Below are positions 16,089-24,892 of a stretch of 42,292 nucleotides of DNA, one piece after another. Each line of letters starts with the position of its first letter. Position 1 is the stretch's first letter. Location: positions 1 to 42,292 of the forward strand of contig SLKS01000365.1 in the NCBI GenBank assembly GCA_007134465.1. The letters run 5' to 3'. The position numbers and the translations under genes were made by a program. Below the pieces are notes generated by a model. It did no database searches, had not been told where the DNA came from, and saw only the letters and a list, made by a program, of their open reading frames with translations. The DNA is from Kiritimatiellia bacterium (GTDB lineage Bacteria > Verrucomicrobiota > Kiritimatiellia > UBA8416 > SLMC01).

Positions 16089-16135
16089 GTGTGTGGGTAT
16101 GTGGGTCTGGGAGTATGTGAGTATCCCCCACACAC
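16089..16135. repeat. GT-rich/CA-rich inverted repeat between convergent genes
   Basis: GTGTGTGGG (16089-16097) pairs with CCCACACAC (16127-16135), and the flanking GTGAGTAT/ACTCAC units add imperfect pairing out to about 16150. It lies between the convergent ends of the anti-sigma fusion and the M16 gene, where a bidirectional transcription stop would be useful, but there is no T-run. The partial copy of the GGGC/GCCC hairpin family just before it (about 16068-16086) reads GGCTTCGCC. Confidence 0.5.
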
Positions 16136-16203
16136 TCACACACTCACAAACAATGCCGCCTCCAATTTCTTGTTGTTTATGGCAGAGGCGGCAGATTAAG
16201 GCG

Positions 16204-18828
16204 CTAATCCGGCATGAGAATGGAAATGGCGAGGGTGTTGGTGTTCAGAACCGAGGCGGCCGCCTGACGCACATCGTCGCGGGACAGCGCCTCGAACCGA
16301 GCCGGCAAGCCGAAGAACCGGTCGCTGCCGAATCCGTAGAGCTCGTTCAGAGCGCATTGCAGGGCCGCGTCGTCGAGCCGCTGCAGGTTCCGCCGATGCC
16401 GCGCAATGATGCGCCGGCGCGTGCGCTCGAATTCGGCTTCGGCCAGGCCGACTTCCGTCAGCCGCCGGATTTCCTCGAGAATCACCGTTTCCGCGTCGGT
16501 CAGCGCCTCCTCGCGCGTACCCACATAGAAGACGAACGAGCCGGCCTGGAAGCCGGCACGATGATAGGCCCCGGCATAGTAGGCCAGCCCGCGTTTCTCG
16601 CGGATTTCCATGCCGAGCGTCGAGGAAAGGCCCGACAGCGCGCGAGCCAGCAGCTCGAGCGCGTCGTGACGGGGATCGTCGAGCGATACGCCGGGGAACC
16701 CGGCCATAAGAATCGTTTGCGCGCGCGGCTGCCGCTGCTTGGTGCGCGCGGGCAGCCGATGCTCCGTCATGCGCGGTACGCGATCCGGCGCCGTGCCGAC
16801 CGGCATGGCGGAAAAATGCTGTTCGGCCAGCGCTTCGGCTTCTTCGAACGAGATCGGCCCGAACAGCGCCAGAACCGTGTTGCCGGCGACGGCATGCGCC
16901 TGCCAATGGTTCCGGAGCGCTTCTCGATCGAGTCGGCTCACGCTCTCGGCCGTGCCCAGCACGTCGAAGCGATAGGGATGCCCGGGATACAGGAGCCGGG
17001 CCATCTCCGCCTGCGCCAAATGGAACGGGCGCTCCTGCCGTTCGGCGATGGCCGCCAGTTGGCGAATCCGTTCCTTTTCGATTTCCTCCTCCGGAAACAC
17101 GGGCCGCAGCAGACTGTCGGCGAACAGCTCGAAAAAGACCGGAACGTCCTCCATCATGCACTCGGCTTGCAGTCCGAAACTGTTGCGGCCGGAAAAGCCG
17201 CGCAGCGAACCGCCGCGCGATTCGACCTCTTCTGCGATGGACTCGGCCGAATGGCGGCTCGTGCCGCGGGTGAGCAGGTTGGCCATAAGTCGGGTGACGC
17301 CATTGTTCTGCTCGGTCTCCGACAGCAGCCCGCCGCCGAGCGCGGCGCACGCATAGACGAACGGCAGCCGCCGATCCTCGTAGCTGAGCAGGCGCACGCC
17401 GTTGGACAGGGTTGTCGCGCGAAGCGATCCCGCATCCGGCGGGCGAACGGGTTCCGCCGCGCGTTCCGTTGCCGGTTGCGCCGGCGACAGCAACGCCAGC
17501 GTTCGGGTTTCCGGCCGCAAATAGCGGCGGGCCGCCGCGCGCAAATCCGCGGAGCCGACCGAGGCGATCTGCCGCAAGTAGGTTTCGGAAAACCGGGGGC
17601 AACCGGCATAGAATTCGCCGGTCGCCACATGCCGGGCCAGCCCCGACATGGTGCGCAGCGACGCCAGCTCGGACCGCACAATTTGCCGGCGCGCCTTTTC
17701 GATTTCCTCGGCCGTGAATTCCGTTTCGGCCCACTGCGCAATCTGCTCCTCTATGGCGGCGATCGCTTCCGGCTCCCGCGCCGGATCGAAGCGGGCCGAG
17801 ACGCCGAACAGGCCCGGATGTTGGGGCGTATAGGACCAGGCGCCGATCTGCCGCACCAGCCGAAGCCGTTCCTGCACATGCGCTGTCAGCCGCGAGCTGC
17901 GGCCGCGTCCGACAATGGCGGCCAGCATGTCCAGCGCCGGCGCATCGGGATGGGTCAGCGGGACCGTATGCCAGGCCATGATCATGCGCGTGGCCTCGTA
18001 GGCGCCGGTTTCCCGCCGAAAACGCGGCGCCAGTTGCGGCGGCTCCTCGGGCACGAAAACCGGCGCGCGCGCGCGGCGCGTGAACGCCGCGAACGCCGCG
18101 CGCACGGTCGCCAGCGCCGCGTCGCGCTCGACCGCGCCGGCCACCACGACCATCATGTTGTCGGGCGCATAGTGGCGCGCGAAAAATTCGCGAAGCTGTT
18201 CCGGCCCGATCGCCGAAAACACGTCCTTGTACCCGATCACGGGGAAGCGGTAGGGATGTTCGCGAAAGGCCGTATTCCACAGAACGCGCCCCAGTTCGCG
18301 GTCGGGATTGTCCGTATGCATCTCGATCTCGCGCAGAATCACTTCCCGTTCCTTCACCCATTCCTCCTCGGGAAAATGCGCGTTCATCACCGCGTCGGCC
18401 AGCACGTCCAGACCCACCGTCCAGGCGTCCGCCGGCAAATCGGCATGAAACACCGTGCGGTCGAATCCGGTGTAGGCATTGATGTCGCCGCCCGCCTCGT
18501 TGATGTCGCGGGTGATCGCGCCCACGTCGCGGGTCGGCGTGCCCTTGAAGATCATGTGCTCGATCGCATGCGACAGACCGGCGCCCAGATGCTCCTCCTC
18601 GTGAATGGAGCCGGTCCCGACCCATACCTGAACCGACACGGCCGGCGCCGAATGGTCCTCGGCCACCAGCACGGTCATGCCGTTGGGCAGCGTTTCGCGG
18701 TGCACACGCTCGTACGCCTGCCGAAGCCAGACGGCCGGATCGCCCGGTTCGGGCGTCCGGCTCGGCGCCGTCGCGCATGCCGCCGCCCATACCGCCAACA
18801 ATAGCCCGCATACTGCACGTATTTTCAT
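16204..18828 (-). CDS. Two-domain M16 (pitrilysin family) zinc metalloprotease lipoprotein
   Basis: This 874-residue protein is a fusion of two M16 units. A signal peptide with the lipobox-like AAAC places Cys18 as the lipidated residue. The first unit has the inverted zinc motif HAIEH (87-91) and the downstream Glu ligand in REVILREIEMH. The second unit (from about 440) keeps the fold and the EIREKRGLAYY substrate-binding Arg/Tyr segment. Its HxxEH position reads NNGVTRLM, so it is non-catalytic, as expected for M16 heterodimer-like enzymes. It probably degrades peptides in the periplasm. The start at 18828 has AGGAAAGGA upstream. The neighbouring divergent TolC gene is separated by a repeat-rich spacer. 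Confidence 0.9.
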   Translation of the reverse strand: MKIRAVCGLLLAVWAAACATAPSRTPEPGDPAVWLRQAYERVHRETLPNGMTVLVAEDHSAPAVSVQVWVGTGSIHEEEHLGAGLSHAIEHMIFKGTPTRDVGAITRDINEAGGDINAYTGFDRTVFHADLPADAWTVGLDVLADAVMNAHFPEEEWVKEREVILREIEMHTDNPDRELGRVLWNTAFREHPYRFPVIGYKDVFSAIGPEQLREFFARHYAPDNMMVVVAGAVERDAALATVRAAFAAFTRRARAPVFVPEEPPQLAPRFRRETGAYEATRMIMAWHTVPLTHPDAPALDMLAAIVGRGRSSRLTAHVQERLRLVRQIGAWSYTPQHPGLFGVSARFDPAREPEAIAAIEEQIAQWAETEFTAEEIEKARRQIVRSELASLRTMSGLARHVATGEFYAGCPRFSETYLRQIASVGSADLRAAARRYLRPETRTLALLSPAQPATERAAEPVRPPDAGSLRATTLSNGVRLLSYEDRRLPFVYACAALGGGLLSETEQNNGVTRLMANLLTRGTSRHSAESIAEEVESRGGSLRGFSGRNSFGLQAECMMEDVPVFFELFADSLLRPVFPEEEIEKERIRQLAAIAERQERPFHLAQAEMARLLYPGHPYRFDVLGTAESVSRLDREALRNHWQAHAVAGNTVLALFGPISFEEAEALAEQHFSAMPVGTAPDRVPRMTEHRLPARTKQRQPRAQTILMAGFPGVSLDDPRHDALELLARALSGLSSTLGMEIREKRGLAYYAGAYHRAGFQAGSFVFYVGTREEALTDAETVILEEIRRLTEVGLAEAEFERTRRRIIARHRRNLQRLDDAALQCALNELYGFGSDRFFGLPARFEALSRDDVRQAAASVLNTNTLAISILMPD

Positions 18829-18896
18829 GTGAATCCTTTCCTGTCGCGATCGTTCTCGTCCTCGTCCTCGTCCTCGATGTCCCTAGAATTCGGTGA

Positions 18897-18996
18897 ACGA
18901 CTACGGCGACGACTACGGATTACGAGTGACAGAAGCCCGCCGGCAATGCTGTAGCGCTGCGGGCAGGTCGTTCCCCGTAGTCGTCGCCGTAGTCGT
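18897..18996. repeat. Perfect 22-bp inverted repeat (ACGGCGACGA family)
   Basis: Arm 18897-18918 (ACGACTACGGCGACGACTAC plus GG) is exactly complementary to 18975-18996, with a 56-base loop. Inside the loop, GCCCGC (18935-18940) pairs with GCGGGC (18958-18963), so the whole can form a long branched stem. The left arm with its flank (CGGTGAACGA...GGATTACGAGT) recurs with substitutions at 42116-42155 and, in part, at 33871-33900. Confidence 0.8.
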
Positions 18997-19036
18997 GTTC
19001 TGTGATCTCCGCCCTCTGACTTCGGCCCTCTGGGTT

Positions 19037-19051
19037 GCGGGCTCTGCCCGC
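19037..19051. repeat. GCGGGC-TCT-GCCCGC short hairpin repeat
   Basis: A perfect copy of the dispersed 6-bp-stem hairpin family, preceded by GGGTT, the same flank (in reverse) as at 10282. It lies in the divergent spacer, so it cannot be a terminator for either flanking gene. Confidence 0.7.
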
Positions 19052-19157
19052 CACGCACTACCCGACACCCTACCCGCATCGTCCGGCGCAATCAACCTGT
19101 TTTCTCGCGAATTCAGGTTGCGGGCATCCGGCGCAGGCGCTACGGTAGTCCGCAATC

Positions 19158-20735
19158 ATGAAAAGAATGGCTGTCATGCTAATGATCGCGACGGGCGCCG
19201 GTTGCCTGGCCATGCCGCCGCGCGCGCCGGAACCTGTCGAAGAACCGGACCTTTCTGCTGTTTCCGGCAAAATGGTTCCGGCTCCGAACGAAGAACCGGC
19301 GCCGCAGGGCGAGCCGGAAGCCGCCGCTGTTGCGCCCGCCCCGCCATTGGACCTTACGCTTGACGAAGCCTTGCTGAAGGCGCTGGACAACAATCGCTCC
19401 CTGCGCATTGCCCGCATCCGGCCCGCCCAGCGGCGCGAAAGCGAGACCGAAGCCGAAGCCGCGTTCGATCCCGTTTGGACGGGAGAACTGGCCGAAAGCC
19501 GCCGCCATGCCGTTCGGCCCGGCATGCCCGGCGCCGACGAAGAAGGCACGAGCATCGGCTTGGCTCTGCGCGGAACCCGTCCATCGGGCGCGCGCTGGGA
19601 GCTGGGTCTGGACACCGAGCGGATCGGCCAGGAAGAGGCCGACGACCGCCATGCGGCGCGCGCGGGCGTGGCCGTTACGCAGCCGCTTCGGCGCGGGGCC
19701 GGCCGAACGGTCACTCTGGTCGAAATCGAACAGGCGCGTCTCGATACGCGCCTGTCCGAATACGAGCTGCAGGCCGTGGCCGAAACGCTGGTGGCGCAGA
19801 TCGAGGCGGTTTATCTGGACAGTGTCCTCGCCCGGCGCCGCCAGGAGATCGTGGAAGCGTCCTTGCGCCTGGCGGAACGCCAGCAGGAGGAAACCCGCCA
19901 GCGCATACGGGTCGGCGGACTGCCCGCCACCGAATTGGCTGCCGCCGAAGCGGAAGTGGCCGTTCGCCGGGAAGCGCTCATCAACGCCCGCAGCCAAGAA
20001 GAAACATTGCGCATTCGGCTCGCCCGCCTGGTGGAACCCGAGCGGCTCGCGCATGCCGATCCCCGCGTAACCGTCCAGGAAGAGCCGCCGCCAGAGGACG
20101 CCGCCGTCGAACCGGTTGAATCCCATCTTGCCTTTGCCGTTCGCGCCCGCGCCGATCTGAACCAGGCCCGCCTGCTCGCGCAACGCGGCGATCTCGATTT
20201 GGTGCGAACGGCCAACGGACTGCTGCCGCGCATGGACCTCTTCGTTCGGCTGGGCAAAAGCGGCTATGCCGATTCCTTCGGCGGTTCGTTCGAAGAGATG
20301 GGCGGCGACGCCTACGATGCCGCCCTCGGCCTGGCCTTCGAGTGGCCGGCGGGCAATCGTGCCGCCCGCGCCCGGCATCGGCGCGCCCGGCTGACCCGCG
20401 AGCAGACGGAAGAAAGTCTGCGCAATACCGAGGATCTCGTACGCGAGGATGTGCATGTCGCCTGGCTGGAAGTGCGGCGCGCGCGTCAGCAGGCGGCGGC
20501 CACCGCCGCCACGCGCGCGCTGCAGGAGGAAAAGCTGCGCGCGGAAAACGCCAAATTCGCCGCCGGCCAGTCCACCGCCATCGTCGTGGCCCAAACCCAG
20601 CGTGATCTGCTCGTCGCCCAAGTGGCAGAAGCCGAGGCTGCCATCCGCTACCGCAAAGCGCGTACCGACCTCTATCGCCTCGACGGCTCCTTGCTCGACC
20701 GCCGCGGCATCCGCCTCGCGTCGCGCGAACGATAG
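19158..20735 (+). CDS. TolC-family outer-membrane efflux lipoprotein
   Basis: The 525-residue protein has an N-terminal signal ending TGAGC, which is lipobox-like, so Cys16 is probably lipidated. A Pro/Glu-rich linker follows, and then two OEP repeats rich in long coiled-coil helices: DEALLKALDNNRSLRIAR at the start of the first, and ARAHRRRARLTREQ-like helices in the second. The pattern LTLDEAL..AL.NN..L fits TolC/NodT outer-membrane channel subunits. The usual membrane-fusion and inner-membrane pump genes are not adjacent; the next gene encodes a spermidine-synthase-like membrane protein. The start at 19158 lacks a clear Shine-Dalgarno sequence. A hairpin terminator follows the stop by about 17 bp. 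Confidence 0.85.
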   Translation: MKRMAVMLMIATGAGCLAMPPRAPEPVEEPDLSAVSGKMVPAPNEEPAPQGEPEAAAVAPAPPLDLTLDEALLKALDNNRSLRIARIRPAQRRESETEAEAAFDPVWTGELAESRRHAVRPGMPGADEEGTSIGLALRGTRPSGARWELGLDTERIGQEEADDRHAARAGVAVTQPLRRGAGRTVTLVEIEQARLDTRLSEYELQAVAETLVAQIEAVYLDSVLARRRQEIVEASLRLAERQQEETRQRIRVGGLPATELAAAEAEVAVRREALINARSQEETLRIRLARLVEPERLAHADPRVTVQEEPPPEDAAVEPVESHLAFAVRARADLNQARLLAQRGDLDLVRTANGLLPRMDLFVRLGKSGYADSFGGSFEEMGGDAYDAALGLAFEWPAGNRAARARHRRARLTREQTEESLRNTEDLVREDVHVAWLEVRRARQQAAATAATRALQEEKLRAENAKFAAGQSTAIVVAQTQRDLLVAQVAEAEAAIRYRKARTDLYRLDGSLLDRRGIRLASRER

Positions 20736-20751
20736 AGCCTTTTTCAAAAAG

Positions 20752-20775
20752 ATACACGCTTTTGCGTGTATGTTT
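20752..20775 (+). terminator. Hairpin terminator after the TolC-like gene
   Basis: ATACACGC (20752-20759), loop TTTT, GCGTGTAT (20764-20771), then GTTTTCC. The 8-bp stem followed by a short T-run right after the stop codon fits an intrinsic terminator. The same outer stem (GATACACG...CGTGTATG) recurs at 23590-23611 with a different loop, so it may also be a dispersed element. Confidence 0.5.
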
Positions 20776-20810
20776 TCCATGTATTCCGGGGTAGAAAAAC
20801 AAATTGGGTT

Positions 20811-20825
20811 GCGGGCGCAGCCCGC
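20811..20825. repeat. GCGGGC-GCA-GCCCGC short hairpin repeat
   Basis: A perfect copy of the dispersed hairpin family, preceded by GGGTT. It lies between the TolC-like gene and the spermidine-synthase-like gene. Confidence 0.7.
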
Positions 20826-20873
20826 GTTAATGACATGGTTGCCCGCCATCGTTTACCGCCTCTATTGCATGGG

Positions 20874-23537
20874 ATGATACACACGATGGAGCATGAACAC
20901 GGAGCGACTGGCAGAACGGACGCGGCCTTGGCGGGAGCGGTTGCGCGCGCAACGGTGTTTCTGTCGGGCTGGGCGCTGATGACGGTGCAATTGTCGGCCA
21001 GCCGCCTGCTGGCCCGGCATACGGGCCATTCGTTGTTCACCTGGACGGCCATACTGGCCGTGATGCTGAGCGGGATGGCGGCGGGCAACGCATGGGGCGG
21101 ACGAGTGGCGGATCGGACGCGGCCGCGTTCGGCGCTGTTCGTCTTGCTGGCGCTGTGTTCGCTGAGCGGATTCGCGCTGGCGCCCATCAACCACTGGTCG
21201 GGCGCGCGCGTGCTGGCGAACGCGGCGGGGAACGGCTCGTGGCGGCTGCTGGCGCATGTCGCGGCGGTCTTGTTCGCGCCTTCCGTTCTGATGGGCATGG
21301 TGGATCCGGTCGCGACACGCTGGGCGGTTGCGCGGGCGCAACGGCGCGCATCGGCGTTCGGCGCGCTCTATGCCTGGGGCGTGATCGGAAATCTGCTGGG
21401 CGCGTTGCTGACCGGGTTCGCGCTGATCGCCCTGCTGCCGGTATCGGTCATCCTTGTCGGCGCGGCGGGTCTGTTCGCGCTCATGGCCGTTGCGCTGCGG
21501 CTGGTTCCCGTTGCGGAAACGGATCGGCGTGCGCAAGCGACGGCGGCTTCCGCGCCCGCGCCCGGCACAGGGCTGGCGCGGCGCCGGTCGCGCGTCCTGG
21601 CGGCCGCGCTGGCGGGGCTGGCCGGATTCAGCCTGATGGCGACCGAGCTGGCGGCCGGGCGCATGCTGGCGCGCGATTTCGGCCATTCCCTTTATGTCTG
21701 GACCAGCGCGATCGCCGTCTGTTTCGCGGGTATGACGCTGGGCGTGTACGTTGGCGCGCGCCGCGCGCCGCGCATGTCCCAGTGGCGGCAAACCGCGCTC
21801 GTGCTGGCTGCGGCGGCGCTGGTTTGTCCGGCGGCGCTATGGCTGCATGGCCGGCTGCTGGAGGCGGTCTTGCTCTGGCGCCTGTTCTGGCCTGCGCGAA
21901 TTGCGCTGCATGCGGCGTTGACCTTTACGGCGCCTGCCGCCGCCATGGGCCTGTGCATGGCTTTGGCCGCGCGCTGGCGACTGGGCGCGGACCGCGTGCC
22001 GACCGACGGCGAGCTTGGACAAGCGATCGGCGGGCTGTTCGCCTGGATTTCCGTGGGCAGCGTGCTCGGCGTTTTGCTGACGGGCTTCGTTCTCATGGAG
22101 CGACTGGGCATGCGCGGGGTCGCCTTGCTGGCCGGCGCGCTGCCGGCCGCCGCGCTGTTTGTCGCCGGCTTGGCCCGGGCCCGGGCGCAGCCCGCGCGCC
22201 GCTGGCGAACGGCCGCAGCCTGCGCCGCCTGGCTGGGGCTGTGGATCGCATTGTTCGGCGCAACGGCAGGTCGCGAACCGCTCGCGGCGATCGGGGAATG
22301 GCTGGGTTTGCGCGAGGGAGCGGATGCGTTCCTGCTCTATCGCGCCGAAAGCGCGTACTATCATATCGAAGTCAAGCGCGACCCGTACAATCCGGCCGTC
22401 CGCCACCTGTATCTGGACAAGCTCAAGCACAGCATGACGAACATGCGCGAACCGCATGCGCTGCAGTATGCCTACGAGCGCATCTACGCCGCCGCGCTGG
22501 AGGAGCGGTTCGGGACGGATCGGCCGTTGCGGGCGCTGGCGCTGGGCGGGGGCGGCTACACATTCCCGCGACATCTGGCGCTGACGCGGCCGGGCAGCGC
22601 GATCGAAGCCGTTGAAATTGATCCCGCCGTCACTCGCGCCGCCCGCGCGGCCATGGGCTTCCGGGATTCGCCTGCCATCGCCGTGACGCACGGGGACGCC
22701 GCGCTTCGGGTACGAACGTTGCTGGCCGCCCGCGCGGCGGAGTCCGAACCGCCCGCGCGTTTCCATGCCATCCTTGGCGACGCCATCAACGACTATTCCG
22801 TGCCGTATCACCTGACCACCCGCGAGTTTCTGGGCAGGCTCCATGCGTTGCTGGAACCGGACGGCATCCTGCTCATGACCGTCATTGATCTGCTCGACTC
22901 CGGCCGGTTCGTCGGCGCCGTGGCCAACACCTGCGGCGAGGTGTTCCGGCATGTGCATGTGTTCGCGACCCACGACGACAGCGCGAGTCGGGACACGTTC
23001 GTCGTGGCGGCGTCCGATCGTGTCTGGCAGCCGACCGCCGACTTTCCCGCCCGGCTGCTGACCGAAGCCGAGATGGCCGCCCTGCGCGAACGCAGCCGGG
23101 GCCGGGTCCTGACCGACGAATACGCGCCGGTGGAGAACCTGCTGGCGCCCGTGGTTCGCGCCAACCGCGCGAGCGAGGGGGAAATCCTGCTGCGCAGGGC
23201 GGTGCGCTTGCATGCGCGCCGCCGCTATGCCGACTCGCTGGCCGCCTGTCGCCAGGCTCTGGCCGTCGGCCACGACCGTTATGCCGTCCGCGACATGCTG
23301 GCTATGAATCTGACGCTTCTGGGCCGCTTCGCGGACGCCGCCCGCGAATGGGAGGCGGCGGTCGCCTTGTGGCCGGCCGTGCCGACCCTGCGCAATCATC
23401 TGGGCACGGCCTATTTCCAGTTGGGCGAGTTGGCCGCCGCCGTCGAGGAATGGGAAGAGGCCCTGCGGCTGGATCCGGGCAATGCCGAGGCCCAGCGCAA
23501 TCTCGACATCGCCCGGCAAGCGCCGAGACGGCCCTGA
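20874..23537 (+). CDS. Fused membrane/spermidine-synthase-like protein with TPR tail
   Basis: The protein has about 887 residues. The N-terminal ~470 residues hold roughly 13 membrane segments in two homologous halves; each begins with a TxxLSA/ATELAAGRxLAR...GHS motif, followed by W and a glycine-rich helix. A Rossmann aminopropyltransferase-like domain follows (about 490-770): LALGGGGYTFPR (SAM-type loop), EAVEIDP, and GDAINDYSVPYHLTTREF at the catalytic edge. The last ~110 residues are TPR repeats (LHARRRYADSLAACRQALAV, then LGTAYFQLGELAAAVEEWEE). Such fused MFS/spermidine-synthase proteins are common in PVC-type bacteria, but their reaction is unproven. The start is uncertain: ATG at 20874, or 20886 where GGGA sits at a longer spacing. 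Confidence 0.8.
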   Translation: MIHTMEHEHGATGRTDAALAGAVARATVFLSGWALMTVQLSASRLLARHTGHSLFTWTAILAVMLSGMAAGNAWGGRVADRTRPRSALFVLLALCSLSGFALAPINHWSGARVLANAAGNGSWRLLAHVAAVLFAPSVLMGMVDPVATRWAVARAQRRASAFGALYAWGVIGNLLGALLTGFALIALLPVSVILVGAAGLFALMAVALRLVPVAETDRRAQATAASAPAPGTGLARRRSRVLAAALAGLAGFSLMATELAAGRMLARDFGHSLYVWTSAIAVCFAGMTLGVYVGARRAPRMSQWRQTALVLAAAALVCPAALWLHGRLLEAVLLWRLFWPARIALHAALTFTAPAAAMGLCMALAARWRLGADRVPTDGELGQAIGGLFAWISVGSVLGVLLTGFVLMERLGMRGVALLAGALPAAALFVAGLARARAQPARRWRTAAACAAWLGLWIALFGATAGREPLAAIGEWLGLREGADAFLLYRAESAYYHIEVKRDPYNPAVRHLYLDKLKHSMTNMREPHALQYAYERIYAAALEERFGTDRPLRALALGGGGYTFPRHLALTRPGSAIEAVEIDPAVTRAARAAMGFRDSPAIAVTHGDAALRVRTLLAARAAESEPPARFHAILGDAINDYSVPYHLTTREFLGRLHALLEPDGILLMTVIDLLDSGRFVGAVANTCGEVFRHVHVFATHDDSASRDTFVVAASDRVWQPTADFPARLLTEAEMAALRERSRGRVLTDEYAPVENLLAPVVRANRASEGEILLRRAVRLHARRRYADSLAACRQALAVGHDRYAVRDMLAMNLTLLGRFADAAREWEAAVALWPAVPTLRNHLGTAYFQLGELAAAVEEWEEALRLDPGNAEAQRNLDIARQAPRRP

Positions 23538-23554
23538 AACGAAAAAGAATAGAT

Positions 23555-23587
23555 AGAACCACGAATGAACACGAATTCACACGAATA
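23555..23587 (+). repeat. 33-nt direct repeat, copy 1 (ACGAAT units)
   Basis: AGAACCACGAATGAACACG and the following bases to 23587 are identical to 28387-28419. The internal period is about 9-11 bases around CACGAAT. Both copies lie just downstream of a plus-strand stop codon. A degenerate relative is at 29064-29094. Confidence 0.8.
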
Positions 23588-23590
23588 GAG

Positions 23591-23610
23591 ATACACGTTC
23601 AATCGTGTAT
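23591..23610. repeat. ATACACG hairpin, second copy
   Basis: ATACACG, loop TTCAAT, CGTGTAT. The outer stem matches the hairpin at 20752-20771, but loop and downstream bases differ and no T-run follows. It may help stop transcription after the spermidine-synthase-like gene. Confidence 0.5.
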
Positions 23611-23695
23611 GCTTCGGAAACCGCAGAGTGACGAATAACGAGGCGCTACGCTTTTGCGTCGCATCATTTGAAATATGAAATATAAGATTTGGGAT

Positions 23696-23710
23696 GCGGG
23701 CAACGCCCGA
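23696..23710 (-). repeat. Imperfect GCGGGC hairpin just after the MoeB/ThiF gene
   Basis: On the minus strand, CGGGC-GTT-GCCCG forms one base past the stop of the MoeB/ThiF-rhodanese gene and is followed by an AT-rich stretch (CATCCCAAATCTTATATTT). It belongs to the dispersed hairpin family with one end mismatch. It could act as a weak terminator for this gene. Confidence 0.45.
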
Positions 23711-23711
23711 T

Positions 23712-24860
23712 TTAAGAAAGCGGCAGGGATGGGTCAACCGAGTTGCGCCAGGCCTGGATGCCGCCGGCCAGATTGAGCACGGAGCGGCGGCCGGCCTTGC
23801 GCAGCAGGGTTTGCGCCTTGCGCGAACGCGCGCCGCTCCGGCAATAGACAACCACATCGCGATCGGCGGGCACTTCGGCCAGGCGGGCGGGCAAAGCATC
23901 GAGCGGAATCAGCGTCGCGCCGGGCAGGCGGGCGATGTCCCATTCGGCCGGCTGGCGCACATCGAGCAGAAACAGGTCGGGCTCCTTCAGCCGTTGCGCC
24001 AGCGCGGGCGCGTCAATTTCGTCGGACGGATCGGCGGGCGGTTCGGTGGCGACCGGTCCGCCGCACAAGGCGTCGTAGTCCTGCAAAGCGCGGATGGAAG
24101 CGTGTTCGCCGCAGAGGGCGCAGGCCGGGTCCTTGCGCACGGAAACGGTGCGGAACCGCATGCCGAGCGCGTCGTACAGCAGGATGCGCCCGATCAGCGA
24201 CTCGCCCATCCCGACGATCAGCTTGATCGTTTCGGTGGCCTGCACGAGTCCTATAACGCCCGGCAGCACGCCCAGCACGCCCGCTTCCCCGCAACTGGGC
24301 ATGGCGCCGGGCGGCGGCGGATCGGGATGCAGGCAGCGGTAGCACGGGCCGCGTTCGGCCCAGAACACCGAGGCCTGCCCCTCGAACTGGAAGATGCTGC
24401 CGCTGACATTCGGCTTGCCCAGCAGGACGCAGGCGTCGTTGACCAGGTAGCGGGTGGCGAAATTGTCGGCGCCGACCACCACAATGTCGTACGGGCGCAG
24501 CGTGGCGAGCGCGTTGTCGGCGCGCAACGGCGCTTCGTGCCGCACCAGCTCGACATGCGGGTTGATCGCGTGCAGGGTCGTCTCCGCCGAACGGGTCTTG
24601 GGCTGGCCGATCCGCTCCGTCGTGTGCAGAAGTTGCCGGTGCAGATTGGACAGGTCCACCACGTCGAAATCGGCCAGGCCAAGCCTGCCCACGCCGGCTG
24701 CGGCCAGATACAGCGCCGCCGGCGAGCCCAGCCCGCCCAGTCCGACCAGCAGAACGGAAGCGGCGTTGAGCTTGGCCTGGCCTTCCGGCCCGATCTCGCG
24801 CAGCAGGGTCTGGCGACTGTAGCGAATCTTTTCCTTGTCGGCCGATGCGGTAGGGGTCAT
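23712..24860 (-). CDS. moeZ: MoeB/ThiF-type adenylyltransferase with C-terminal rhodanese domain
   Basis: This 382-residue protein activates the C-terminal Gly-Gly of a ubiquitin-like sulfur carrier (MoaD/ThiS family) by adenylation and then supplies sulfur through its rhodanese domain, in molybdopterin, thiamine or related sulfur pathways. Residues 40-60 have the nucleotide loop LLVGLGGLGSPAALYLA. The E1 Arg finger SNLHRQLLH is present, and the zinc is bound by CYRC (about 167-170) and CALC (about 237-240). The rhodanese part (about 275-375) keeps the active-site loop YCRSGARS. The start at 24860 has GGAG nine bases upstream, 32 bp after the ettA stop, so the two may be co-transcribed. No sulfur-carrier gene is in the window. 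Confidence 0.9.
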   Translation of the reverse strand: MTPTASADKEKIRYSRQTLLREIGPEGQAKLNAASVLLVGLGGLGSPAALYLAAAGVGRLGLADFDVVDLSNLHRQLLHTTERIGQPKTRSAETTLHAINPHVELVRHEAPLRADNALATLRPYDIVVVGADNFATRYLVNDACVLLGKPNVSGSIFQFEGQASVFWAERGPCYRCLHPDPPPPGAMPSCGEAGVLGVLPGVIGLVQATETIKLIVGMGESLIGRILLYDALGMRFRTVSVRKDPACALCGEHASIRALQDYDALCGGPVATEPPADPSDEIDAPALAQRLKEPDLFLLDVRQPAEWDIARLPGATLIPLDALPARLAEVPADRDVVVYCRSGARSRKAQTLLRKAGRRSVLNLAGGIQAWRNSVDPSLPLS

Positions 24861-24892
24861 GCGAGTGTCTCCATGCGGTTGTCGGGAAAAAG

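Larger units (their letters stand above)
18829..19157. other. 329 bp divergent spacer between M16 and TolC-like genes
   Basis: No gene is present. It contains a run of CTCGTC units (18854-18877), the perfect 22-bp inverted repeat described next, an inner GCCCGC...GCGGGC pair, and another GCGGGC-TCT-GCCCGC hairpin. The promoters of both divergent genes must lie here, but no clear -35/-10 pair stands out. Confidence 0.5.

Noticed and set aside
22176-22196. Another GCGGGC-type hairpin (CGGGCGCAGCCCGC)
   Set aside because: It lies inside the spermidine-synthase-like coding region and is explained by GC-rich Ala/Arg codons.
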